A stretch of 64,000 bases of DNA from Mesorhabditis belari. Its lineage: Eukaryota > Nematoda > Chromadorea > Rhabditida > Rhabditidae. Under the pieces are notes generated by a model that was given only the letters and a program-made list of their open reading frames with translations, was not told where the DNA came from and did no database searches. A program made the position numbers and the translations under genes. Location: NCBI GenBank assembly GCA_958450365.1, contig CAUEEP010000866.1:186001-250000 (forward strand). The letters run 5' to 3'. Position 1 is the first letter of the stretch. Each line of letters begins with the position of its first letter. Positions 54,886 through 64,000 of this stretch are shown piece after piece.

Positions 54886-56061
54886 TTAGGTTGGCAACTA
54901 AATAATGGCCCTCGCCCTTTTTTGATAAAATCTTTTAATCTTTGCGTTTAATCTACCCTCGCTTGTTGTTAATTGAATATTACTGAATTTCTGGTGCATT
55001 ATTATACGTTTTTACTTTCCTTGATTTGATACTTTCAAATAATTTGTTTAGAAATGGAAGACCAAATATCGAATGCGTGTCTGTCTCTGGTACGACTACA
55101 AACAAGACAAAACAGCTGCCGAACCCACAGAGATTTATTGCGCGTTTTGGTGATGAAGCCTTTCCGAAACATAATGAAGAGATGGTATCGACGGTCAAGG
55201 AAGGGGATGAAAGTCTTGAAGATGAGCCCGCCAAGGACGACCCGAACCTGCAGAACGATATTTTGAAGCAGCTAAAGGAGGATCCAAGTCAAACATCACG
55301 CGAGCTGGGGATCGATTGGGCCTTCGCACGCAATCGAAAAGCGACTCATGCATTGGGGGAACCGCAGGGAAAGTGGACCGCATGAATTGAGCGAAGAAAA
55401 TAAGGCTACTCGGTATCACCGCTGGAAACTACTAAAACTTGCGAAAAGGGAGCTTCTTGGATTCCATGTCACTCTGATGAAAAATGGATCTTTATGATAA
55501 TCGAACGCGAAAACGACAGTGGCTTAGCACACGAAGACCCAAACAACGCCGAAGCCGAATATTCACCAAAGAAAACTCTCCCTGTGTGTGGTGGAGTTCT
55601 CGTGGGTTGGTGCATTTCGAGGTTCTCAAAAGCCAAAGGTTAATTCAGAACTCTATTCGTCTCAACTACATCGTGTAGATCAAGCAATTCGCTCTCAAGG
55701 ACTCGAAGCCCTTCAACATTTCTCCATGATAACGCAAACCACACACTGCAAAACTTACAATGGAGAAAATCGAGGGTTGGGCTGGAATGTCTTCCTCATG
55801 CGCCATAAGCCCGGATAGGGGCCAGTGATACCACCGACGATGCAACACTTTCTAGCCGAGAAAAGTTCAATGACCTTGACGAGCGAATTTCAGTGCAGAA
55901 GTTCTTGACGACAACCAGAAGAATTTTCAAGAGGGACCAGTGCCCGTCAAAAGGGAAAGAAGAAAGGCGGAGAATACCTTTGGATGTGTTGATATTTGTT
56001 CATCTTGTTAATAAATTTTTTGTTTTTACTGAAAAGGGCCAATATTTAGTTGCCAACCTGA
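54886..56061 (+). mobile_element. Inner mariner element with decayed transposase
   Basis: Ends TTAGGTTGGCAACTAAATA and, inverted, TCAGGTTGGCAACTAAATA, flanked by TA (54884-54885 and 56062-56063). At 1176 bp it is nearly full length. Frames match mariner transposase in order: EGDESLEDEP and EDPSQTSRELG (55170-55320), DEKWIF with the first catalytic Asp (about 55476), KRQWLS, CVWW, then HDNANH with the second (about 55725) and WNVFLMRH before the expected third. Several frameshifts and stops make it inactive. Confidence 0.88.
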
Positions 56062-56290
56062 TACGAAAAGGAACTAAAAGACTTTCTAGACAGCCTAATA
56101 TTAAGATTGCTTCTATTGATCGATATCCAAAATCCTTTTCTCTTTAAGGTGAAGTTCACTTAACAATTCTCATCTCTTTCAGAATTTTTAGCTTCACTTG
56201 TGCAGTTAGTTTGTCACAAAAGCCACTCGATACTAAGATTACCTAGACTACTTATTCCAAAAACTCCGTTAATTTTCTTTCTTTTTTCAG

Positions 56291-56846
56291 CAGACGCCGA
56301 ACCCGTGCAATATGTGTCAGTACGTCATTAACCAGGCATAAGCTTTATTCTTTTTAGAGCTTAGGGAAATCAAGGTTTCTTTGTTTGAAACTTGTTGGAT
56401 TCTAAAAGATTTAGGGTCAGCAGCACTACCATAAGAGCGAGGGGAAAAATGAGGGCGAGCATGATCTGCTTAATGGAAGTTTAGTAAAGAAATAGGTCAA
56501 CTTGATTCAACTTTTCATTTAACAGAATGGCAAATGACTAATTTGCTCTTACGGTAGCTAATCATGTTAGTAACAAGCCATGGAAATCAAGTCTTTTTAA
56601 GATTGAAAAGATTCTCTGGAAACCAGACGATGAAAGATTGGACTGTGAGTGATGAGTGGACTCGGAAAAGCATTAACACCATCGATCAGGATTTGTGGAG
56701 CGAAATGTTTTGAACGGTTGAAGTTTTGAAGAAAGACTCAGTTCACCAAAACACATTTGACATAGCTAAAGTTAAACAACCAATTAAGCAAATCAATTGT
56801 CAAGTTTAGGTAAATCTACCTTGGATATGAAGGAATGCATTTGAAA
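56291..56846 (+). pseudogene. Decayed saposin-like gene copy
   Basis: Exon-like pieces match the 52339 gene in order: 56291-56335 (QTPNPCNMCQYVINQ), 56412-56482 (QQHYHKSEGKNEGEHDLLN), about 56598-56705 (degenerate KRFSG, then WTRKSINTIDQD in shifted frames), and about 56815-56846. The donor after the first piece is GCATAAG instead of GTAAG and the third piece has stops. The Thr linker and second domain are absent. Presumably a tandem duplicate now dead, separated from its parent by the nested transposons. Confidence 0.72.
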
Positions 56847-57162
56847 AATCAGAACAATCGACTTTATTCTTTGTATATTGTTTGAAAATTGCCGTCTAAT
56901 TACTTTTAAATTGCTCACCATAAATCAAGATAGGAAATCCAATCGTAAAAACACTTCCGGTGCCCATTTTTCCATATTGTTTTTGTTTGGATTGAAGCCG
57001 AAAAAGGTCCAAACTTTCCCACGGCCGACTCATTCAATTTCCTCTCTTGGAATTGATTTTCACTAGACTTATTTCACCGGAGTATTTTGAACTTACTAGA
57101 CCGATTTACTAGACATACCGATTTCTAGCACAAAAATCTTTCATCTTCAGTAATCTTTCTCA

Positions 57163-57612
57163 ATGGCAGATGAGTTGTCGCAGAGGCAAATTGAAGAATT
57201 CAAACAAGTATTCTCCGTTTTTGACAAAGATGGAAATGGGACGATTACTGGGAAAGAATTGGGAACAGTGATGAGATCTTTGGGACAAAATCCGACAGAA
57301 GCTGAGCTGAACAAAATGATTAATGAAGTAGACTCGGACGGGAATCGAACCATCGACTTTGATGAATTCCTTGAGATGATGGCTCGCAAAATGAAAAGCC
57401 CAATTTTGGAGGCCGACATTCGAGCTGCTTTTAAAGTTTTTGATAAAGATGGAAATGGTCATATTTCAGAAACGGAATTGCGGCATGTCATGACGAGTTT
57501 GGGTGAAACGCTAACTGAAGAGGAGCTGGAGGACATGATTGGTGAAGCTGATGTTAATGGAGATGGATTAGTGAATTATGAGGAATTTGTGATCATGATG
57601 ACTCAAGAATAA
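57163..57612 (+). CDS. Calmodulin-like EF-hand Ca2+ sensor, intronless, copy 2
   Basis: A 149-codon uninterrupted frame with four intact EF-hand loops starting near residues 21, 57, 94 and 130 ([48 protein letters not shown]). It differs from canonical calmodulin at scattered helix sites; calmodulin's Lys-115 is Thr here and Ala in the copy at 2615. AATAAA lies at 57644-57649. Expected to bind Ca2+ and then target peptides in the cytosol. Both copies lack introns, fitting retroposition; selection must have kept the frames open. Confidence 0.93.
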   Translation: MADELSQRQIEEFKQVFSVFDKDGNGTITGKELGTVMRSLGQNPTEAELNKMINEVDSDGNRTIDFDEFLEMMARKMKSPILEADIRAAFKVFDKDGNGHISETELRHVMTSLGETLTEEELEDMIGEADVNGDGLVNYEEFVIMMTQE

Positions 57613-57796
57613 ATGTTTCTTTTTGTGATTGAAATGTGATTTTAATAAAAATGTTTAAATTGTCAAAAGAAACGTCAAAATGGAGATTTTCAGTACAGCC
57701 AATTTGACGCTAATTAGTTTTCCGGGAACTTGCTGGTGTTTCGTTTTAGATTTAGATCAGCATATTCAATCTGATTGGCTTTCAACTTTTGAAAAT

Positions 57797-58275
57797 GCTA
57801 AACTCAAAGTGATTGATTATCTAGAAAAAAAGTAATGAACAATAAATTGGAAAAAGATTTCTCAAATATCAAAGTAGAAGATCATATTGAAATACTGAGA
57901 AATAAGCTAACCAAAAGCTAAAAAGTCAATTTTCACGGCAATTCAGGCAATTTAGATTAGCATACTAGAAAAAAGTGATTTTAGGAATCCTACTGAATAG
58001 ATATGAACCAAAAAACATTGACTGTTTGAGCTAGAATTTTAGAATTTTTAGAAACTGGGGAATGAGGTCGAATTCTGGAAAGAGAAATTTGAAATGTGTC
58101 AGAAAAAATTGATGAACGAGAAAGACAAGAAATCAAAGCCAAATTGCTGTAAAAATCGACTTTTTAGTTTATTTCTCAGTATTTCGATATGATCTTTTAC
58201 TTTGATATTTCAAAAATCTTTTTTGAAGTTATTGTTCATTACTTTTTTCTAGGTAGTAAATCATTTTGAGTTTAG
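57797..58275. mobile_element. MITE-like element with ~140-bp inverted termini
   Basis: CTAAACTCAAAGTGATTGAT at the left is mirrored by a diverged complement at 58250-58275. The arms continue through GTAATGAACAATAA and CTGAGAAATAA. Non-coding. Confidence 0.65.
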
Positions 58276-58639
58276 AAATAAATCAGAAATAGAAATAAAC
58301 CAGAGTTTAGAAATAAACCAGAAGTAAAGCAGGCACCATTAAAGATCACTAATTGCAGAATGGAACTAGTGCTTAAAGATCGAAAAAAATTCGTATTCAA
58401 CTGTAAATTGTGTAAATTAGTGGGAAACTAAAAAACGGCTCACCTTTACGATCTTTGACATAGCTGTAATTACTGTTTCTGCAAAAGAAACTATTTCTGT
58501 GATGGGCCTAAGAGAAATTATTTCTGTGATGGGACAACACATTAATCTTTTGATGAGCGAATGTAAAGTTAGTGATAAAAGGACCAGCGTTCAAATAATA
58601 CTGCACCATAGACTTCTAATAGTAAGCACTAGACGTGGG

Positions 58640-58820
58640 TTCGATTAGAACGAGGGTCAAATCGGATACCTGATAGGTTGGACCCATCGGATCGGATTGG
58701 ATTCAAAAGTTTCCCAAAATTTGCTTTATTTTTCAAGGAAATTTACGGTTTCAACTAATCCGATCTGATCCGATAATCTGGGAATCAGACACGTCCAATC
58801 CGATCCGATTCGATTCAATT
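58640..58820. repeat. GATC-rich dispersed repeat
   Basis: Shares GAAAATTTACGGTTTCA-type sequence and GATCCGAT words with 33700-33990. Same family as stretches at about 966-1110, 25265-25460, 42890-43220, 45720-45880 and 50150-50240. Confidence 0.55.
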
Positions 58821-59006
58821 CAATGCCACCGCATTCCTTGCTCGCACAACAATTCCCATTGTTAAAATTTAATGCGTTTCTATGGGAGAGGTGAGGGGAA
58901 TCTGCTGATCTTTTGGTTAAAGATAGTTGGAGTTGAAAAATAGATGGCCAACGGATCAAGGAGGGAATCCCGCTCCACCACTGATGGAAATTTACTTGAC
59001 CTGAGT

Positions 59007-59261
59007 TTGGAACGCTTGGAATGAGCTGCCGAAGCATTTGATTGTTCACTCCTTCAAGATATGTGGAATTACTACAACCACTGACGGATCAGAAGACCAC
59101 CTTACCCACTGCTTCAAAAAAATTCGATTCCGGAGGGAGCAAAACGTCTCTCGGATGCTCGAGCGGAACAAGCAACAAATGAAATCAACGATCAGCTTGC
59201 TAATATTGATTTGGATGATAATGGTTATGATAGTGATGTGTCTATTGATGTTGTTAATTGA
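59007..59261 (+). pseudogene. C-terminal fragment of a pogo/Tigger-type transposase
   Basis: One frame encodes WNELPKHLIVHSFKICGITT followed by DGSEDHLTHCF. After a shift it continues EGAKRLSDARAEQATNEIND and an acidic tail ending in a stop. The order W..L....I..SF..CGI....DGSED is the usual end of DDE_1 (pogo/Tigger) transposases, followed by an acidic tail. The catalytic part is absent. AATAAA follows near 59291. Confidence 0.6.
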
Positions 59262-60165
59262 TTTACCCTGATACTCTTTGTTTGTTTCTGAATAAATGTT
59301 TAAAAACAACTCGATTCACTTGAAAGTAAGGGATGACATACGTACATGATACCTATTATCATTGCCTGGTAAAGAGATGTATTTGGTGACAAAAAAGGAA
59401 ACTCTTTCTATTTCTTCGAGTCGACTTGTAAATAATAGAACGAAGTGTTCTTGAATTGGTGGATTCGTTTTTAGGGAATTTCAGTTTAAATCTGTGCAAA
59501 GACTTTCTTGGAAACTTAATATAAGTGGAATTTTTTAAGCGACGAACAAGGTTAGTTCTATGACCTGATAAATTCGCTAGAAATTTGTATAATAAGGAGC
59601 CATTCAAAACCAAATATTAAAATAAGAATGTATCTCATTTCTCAAAATCTTTCTGTTTGGTTTTCCTGAGCGCTGAAGGTCCGCCCAAGCACTTTCCGGG
59701 AGATGAACAGAACATTGAGTTGGGAGGGTTTGTTAATATGGTTGTCTGGTTTTTGGTATGTTAGTTATGTAAACACACACTTGCTGGTGCACTTAATCAC
59801 ATTAAATTTGGCCCTTGATATAAAAATGAATCAAAATCATTTAATTTCAGGGAAAGATTCAGGGAAGATTTCAGGGAATGAGCAACTTCGAAGTTCCTTT
59901 CCCGGGATAAAATCAACACCTAAAGCTTTTTGAATAAAACTTTATATGCAAAAGCTTGTTTTGAAGAAATTTGCAAAGTGTTAGTGTCGTAAAGTATTTT
60001 ATCTTTTACTTTTATCTTCACAAACTAACAGCAATCATTTTCTTGCATGGAATTTTCGTTGCGAAAGAATTTTGCCCCATCGATTCCCCTTTCACCACCA
60101 GTCAACTGATCAAGTTTTTTGAACATTTCACTTCCAAGTTTAGTTATTCCGCTTTAATTAACCAA
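59262..60165. other. Intergenic before the GTPase gene
   Basis: No gene recognised. From about 60031 to 60165 the frame of the first GTPase exon is already open (FVAKEFCPIDSPFTTSQLI) after a TAACAG acceptor, so an upstream start exon may exist. Confidence 0.35.
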
Positions 60166-63100
60166 ATGGAATCTTTGGTCTCATTTGAAAATGATTCGAT
60201 CTACTTTAATAATTATGTGGCCGAGAAAACGTTTGCAAATGAGAAATTCTTGGGGAAAAAAGTAAGATGCTATTTGTGAGCAAGTTTTTAATGAAATTGG
60301 CTTTTTAGTAAACTAAAACTTTGTAAACTAAGTAAATAAACGAAGAGTTAGCCGAAAAATCAAAAGTTGATAGTTATTCAGATCACAATCATCAGTGTTT
60401 TGGGTCCCTCACGTTCAGGAAAAAGCTTTTTGATGGCGGTTTTGACGAATAAAGGAGATGATAAAGAAATTGAGTGAGTTGTGTTGAAACATAAGGATTT
60501 TTAAAGCTAAAATTTCAGAGGATTCTTCCAAAGTGGTTATGACAGATGTACAAAGGGAATCTTTATTTCATCTCAGCCCGAATACTTGTCGGATGATGTG
60601 AGTTCAAATTCTTCAACAACTTAGAAGAGATCTTTAGCATGTAGTCTTTTACTTGGACACCCAGGGCACCTTTGATTTACAAACTGAACCAAAAATCTCT
60701 GCTTGGATTGCCGGATTCAGTCTACTGGTCTCGGATATTCAGGTGAGACTTGCTGATCTCAAAGCATTAATTAAATAAAACCCAAAACACGGCTCTTTTC
60801 ATTTGACTGCCAAAGGCTAAATTCTATTTTGCACTCCATTCTGTCGCATTTTTCTCCAACTTTACCCAAATTTGATTTTTTTGGGGTCTTTTCGTGACCC
60901 TTCTACTTCCTCGCATGCTTTCGCCGTGCTTTTCAATTTCTTATGTCTCGTAGAGCGTCGCAACGTTTTATCTTATTCTTTCAGCAAACGTCATCCTTGA
61001 TTCATTTTTTTGTGACAGGACTCTAGAGAAGCTCTAAAACATTGTTTTTTGTCCGTTTTATTGTTTCGCTTGTAAAGCAAGCGGTGATTGGCTTAAAAGC
61101 AAGCTTCCGGATGCGATCTGCGGAGGGATTGCCCACAGGGTTGCTGGGATTCGACGCGAGCCTAGCCCCGAGTCATTGAAGCTCCAAATCCAAATTGAAG
61201 CATTGAAGCACTCGACTCATTAACTAAAAGCGACAATTTGAAAAATACAGTTTTAGAATCAGGAGAACTTTTCAGATAATCAATCTTCGCGGTAACATTG
61301 GAGGAGATGATCTACAGGATCTCCATTTGTTCACAGAAATGGTTTCTTCAATGAACGGAGTGCAATTCTTATCTAAAGTAGCAGATTCCCGTTAAAAATA
61401 AGCATTCTTTTTAGCAACTGATCTTCTTGATACGTGATGCGCGAAATAGTTCAAAAGATGAGATTTTCTTAGATCAGCTTTGGGTGAGTTAATGTTAAAC
61501 AATTGCAACCTCATTCATAAATCTTTTAGCTACAAGCATCACAGTCTAAGAAATTACAAAAAATTTCTGCCTCCTTGAGATCGAAGTTTTCTTTAATTAA
61601 ATGCTTTTGTGCTCCGCCAGCCTCAGATCGAATTCGTCGAGCAAATGGGAAAATTCAAATTGAGTTAGAAGGTGAGTGGGTTAAAGAAAACCTAGAATTT
61701 GACTAGACTTTTGAATCAATTCCTTAATTTATAACATTCAGATCAACCTTTGCTTCAAAAACTGAATCTTGTCAAAGAAAGTTTGCTCACTTCATCCAAA
61801 TCATTGGACAATCAGCCAATGAGAAAGACTATAGATTATGCTAAGGTAATACTTTTCCAATTCTATAATAAATCAAAGTTTAGAAAGTCTGTGAGTTTCT
61901 TCAATCAAAGCATAACATTTTTGATAGGACCTCTGTTCAGGTTTGAAAATATTTCTAACTGTTTCAGACTACCAAAAAGTTTAGTTGATCAAAGAAGCCA
62001 CAGCAGTTTATGCCTCAAATAAGGCTTTTTCTGTTTTTGAAGGGCTATTTTTGGTAATCTTAAAGCCAAAACGTAAAAAACTTACATTTAGAAAGCTAAA
62101 CAGGAAAACTATCTGCAAATTTACGAAGAGAGAAGAAGAGAAGCTTTTAATGCTCTGAAAGAAATTGTTCATCCTAAAGATTTTGCTGAAGCTGAGAAAT
62201 TGCTTAGCTCTAAGATCACGGTAAAATTTGCATAGTAAATTAATCTATAGCAATTTCAAATGCTTAGAAACTGTTCACTGTCAAAGAGTTGGAGCTGAAA
62301 GAAGAAGCGGCACAAAAAGGCGATCAACTGAACATTGAGAAATTTCTGTCCCGTGAACTCTCAAAAATTCAAAAGGTAAGAAATAGAAGAGAGATTGTGA
62401 TTTAGAATGTTTACAATATTTCAACTAAACTCAACATTTAGCTTGAGTTCGAAACGTTGTTGAAGTTGAAAAGGGAGAATCAAATCGAGCTCATTGTTGC
62501 CGAATTCGTGAAAACCCTCAATCGATTTACTGACAGTGATTTTTTGTCGATCAAAACCAGACTAGAGGTTCAAAATTGAGTTCAGTAAATACTAAGAATC
62601 AAGTAAAATTTAGGATCGCTTGGAGTATCAATTTCTGTTCTCACGAGAAGGACATTTGAAAAAGTACCTTGACGAACTTGTCAAAAAACTACGAGAGAAA
62701 ATTCTTGCGGTAACAACCTTTTGGAAATTTTCATGGAAAAATGTTTTAGATTGAAACTTGTAAAAGAAACGTTGAAGAAATTTGTCCGGAAGAGATCCGC
62801 TTGAGTTTTGTGCTGTTTTCTGATGAACTCAAGAGAACGGGAGTTGATGAAGAAAAGACAGATGAGTTGATACTGTTTGCAAAGGAGGAATTCAAAGTTG
62901 GTTGGATTGAGTAAGCTTACTAGTTTTTTTTTAGAAATTTTCATTTTTGGCTTTACGACTTCACCGTGAGAGGAGAGTGGCAACAGAACTTTTGAATACA
63001 CTTACAAAACAGCTCGATATTTCGGTTAGTTGCAAAGAGATTCATGCAATAAATGGCCATTTAGAACAATAAGTGGCCATTTAGAACTCAACCCATACAA

Positions 63101-64000
63101 ATTAAGTTTATACGTCGATTTAATGGCCCAAATTGACTCATCATTCGTTTCAGGGTAAAAAACAAGCGACCGAACCATTTTCCGTGGAAACCTTTGACAA
63201 ACTAGACACGGAGGATAGGAACATTGATGACGTGCAATTCTGGGCATTCGGAGAACACGAAGAGACTGTAAATGACAAAGGCCACAATCCTTTACCACAA
63301 AACGATACTCGTGAAGAGTTGGAAGCTCAACTTCAAGCTGAAATCCTTAAATTGATTCATTCGCAAAATCAATTGAATCCTGAATTGAGAACGAGCGAAC
63401 GAAGATCGGATGTTGAGACAAACTATGAATCGCCGAGGTGCTTACGGAATCTCAAAATGGAGGCTGATCTTGACCTCGAGAAGCCAATTAGTGAAGAGAC
63501 TTTAATCGATAAATATATCAACAACAAGATCATTGTTTTTCATTCATTTGAACAGGTGAGTCGTTCAGCATCTTTCAAGTCTCAGCTTATTACAGGGATT
63601 GACGGATTTTCAAAACAAAGCTATGATTTTACAAGAATCCATTGAAGACTTTCTGCAAGAATTTGAAATCTATTGTGAAGTTCAAGGATTTGCTTCAGAA
63701 TTGATTGCTATTAAAAGAGAGAGTTTGAGGAAGGATCTGAGTCTGCTTGCTGGTGAACTTTCTGTTAATGAAACGAGGTAAAACGGGGGGAAATGGGCAT
63801 CAATTTCAAATTTCATTCAGCTCCGATCTGGTAGTCGTTGAAAGCCACAATGTCTCCAGTCCAGAAAGAGTAACTTATTTATAATCAATTTGAGATAAAC
63901 AGTTTTTAAAAGTGTTGTTTTAGACCGCTACCATTATTCGATGGATTAGTCAATCTGGCAGGAATTTGTTTAAGATCATTCACGAGTTAATTGAAAAAAG
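60166..64000 (+). CDS. GBP/atlastin-like large GTPase, 3' end outside window
   Basis: Twenty exons read in phase from ATG 60166: 60166-60261, 60382-60473, 60519-60597, 60638-60742, 61276-61377, 61415-61483, 61530-61671, 61742-61845, 61884-61940, 61985-62053, 62092-62220, 62268-62375, 62442-62567, 62614-62709, 62750-62896, 62935-63024, 63154-63555, 63596-63777, 63821-63869, 63924 onward. GTPase motifs: P-loop GPSRSGKS (about residue 40), G3 DTQG where relatives have DTEG or DxxG, and G4 LIRD, the RD that replaces NKxD in the GBP/RHD3 group. A long helical C-terminal part follows (KAKQENYLQIYEERRREAF; ELELKEEAAQK), likely coiled coil. No C-terminal membrane anchor is within the window. Such proteins remodel membranes or act in cell defence. 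The exon 10 end could instead be a GC donor at 62024. Confidence 0.82.

Larger units (their letters stand above)
54028..56098. mobile_element. Outer mariner-type element of a nested cluster
   Basis: Ends TTAGGCTGTCCAGAAAGTCT and, inverted, TTAGGCTGTCTAGAAAGTCT, with TA at 54026-54027 and 56099-56100. It contains a Mutator-like MITE (54142-54513) and a mariner (54886-56061); its own sequence is then about 0.5 kb. The remaining part at 54600-54720 resembles the interior of the 9237-9763 family (GAAAATTTGGCTATA; TATTGACACCAA). Confidence 0.85.
57613..59006. other. Intergenic with an inverted-repeat element
   Basis: 57797-58275 is a fold-back element listed separately; 58640-58820 is GATC-rich repeat. 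58440-58520 carries a short direct repeat (ATTTCTGTGATGGG, twice). No gene recognised. Confidence 0.4.

Noticed and set aside
1..64000. CRISPR arrays, bacterial operons, phage or viral genes
   Set aside because: None seen: no spaced direct repeats with unique spacers, no ribosome-binding-site-led gene runs, and introns are pervasive.

Overview
The window reads as nuclear DNA of a nematode, probably a rhabditid. It is AT-rich. Almost every gene is cut by short introns of about 40-60 nt with GT donors and TTTCAG-type acceptors. The gene set is typical of nematodes: multi-pass chemoreceptor-like proteins, a C-type lectin, F-box genes, a saposin-like secreted protein and a GBP/atlastin-like GTPase. 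No species can be named from this evidence. Most genes had to be rebuilt by joining exons, because the open frames are short; exon joins below were checked for reading-frame phase by eye only.

Layout: (1) 0.8-2.5 kb, a small gene whose first intron holds a mariner element, then an intronless calmodulin-like gene (-) and a decayed piggyBac. (2) 4.7-11.3 kb, a partly resolved minus-strand gene, a complete multi-pass receptor gene (352 aa) and a complete two-domain C-type lectin gene (299 aa). (3) 12.8-14.3 kb, a MITE and a single-exon F-box gene (-). (4) 15.2-26 kb, a repeat field with a 4.75-kb element bearing ~0.87-kb inverted termini, a 1.1-kb dispersed repeat in two copies, and a Ser-rich minus-strand gene broken at its 5' end. 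(5) 26-29.6 kb, a second receptor gene (-) riddled with insertions. (6) 33.3-36.5 kb, a second F-box gene. (7) 38.4-42.6 kb, two overlapping antisense genes, one a small cysteine-rich secreted protein. (8) 45.6-49.4 kb, a third receptor gene. (9) 52.3-56.8 kb, a saposin-like gene, a three-element nested transposon cluster and a decayed saposin copy. (10) 57.2-64 kb, a second intronless calmodulin-like gene, a pogo-type transposase fragment and a large GTPase gene that runs off the end.

The non-genic space is dominated by inverted-repeat DNA transposons (mariner, Tc1-like, piggyBac, pogo-like, possibly Mutator-like), many with target-site duplications visible at both ends. Several lie in introns, and one appears to supply a splice acceptor. 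The most interesting items are the three paralogous receptor genes with an extra N-terminal hydrophobic segment and shared exon phases, the transposon-supplied splice site, the nested transposon stack, the two intronless calmodulin paralogues, and a candidate 7-nt microexon.
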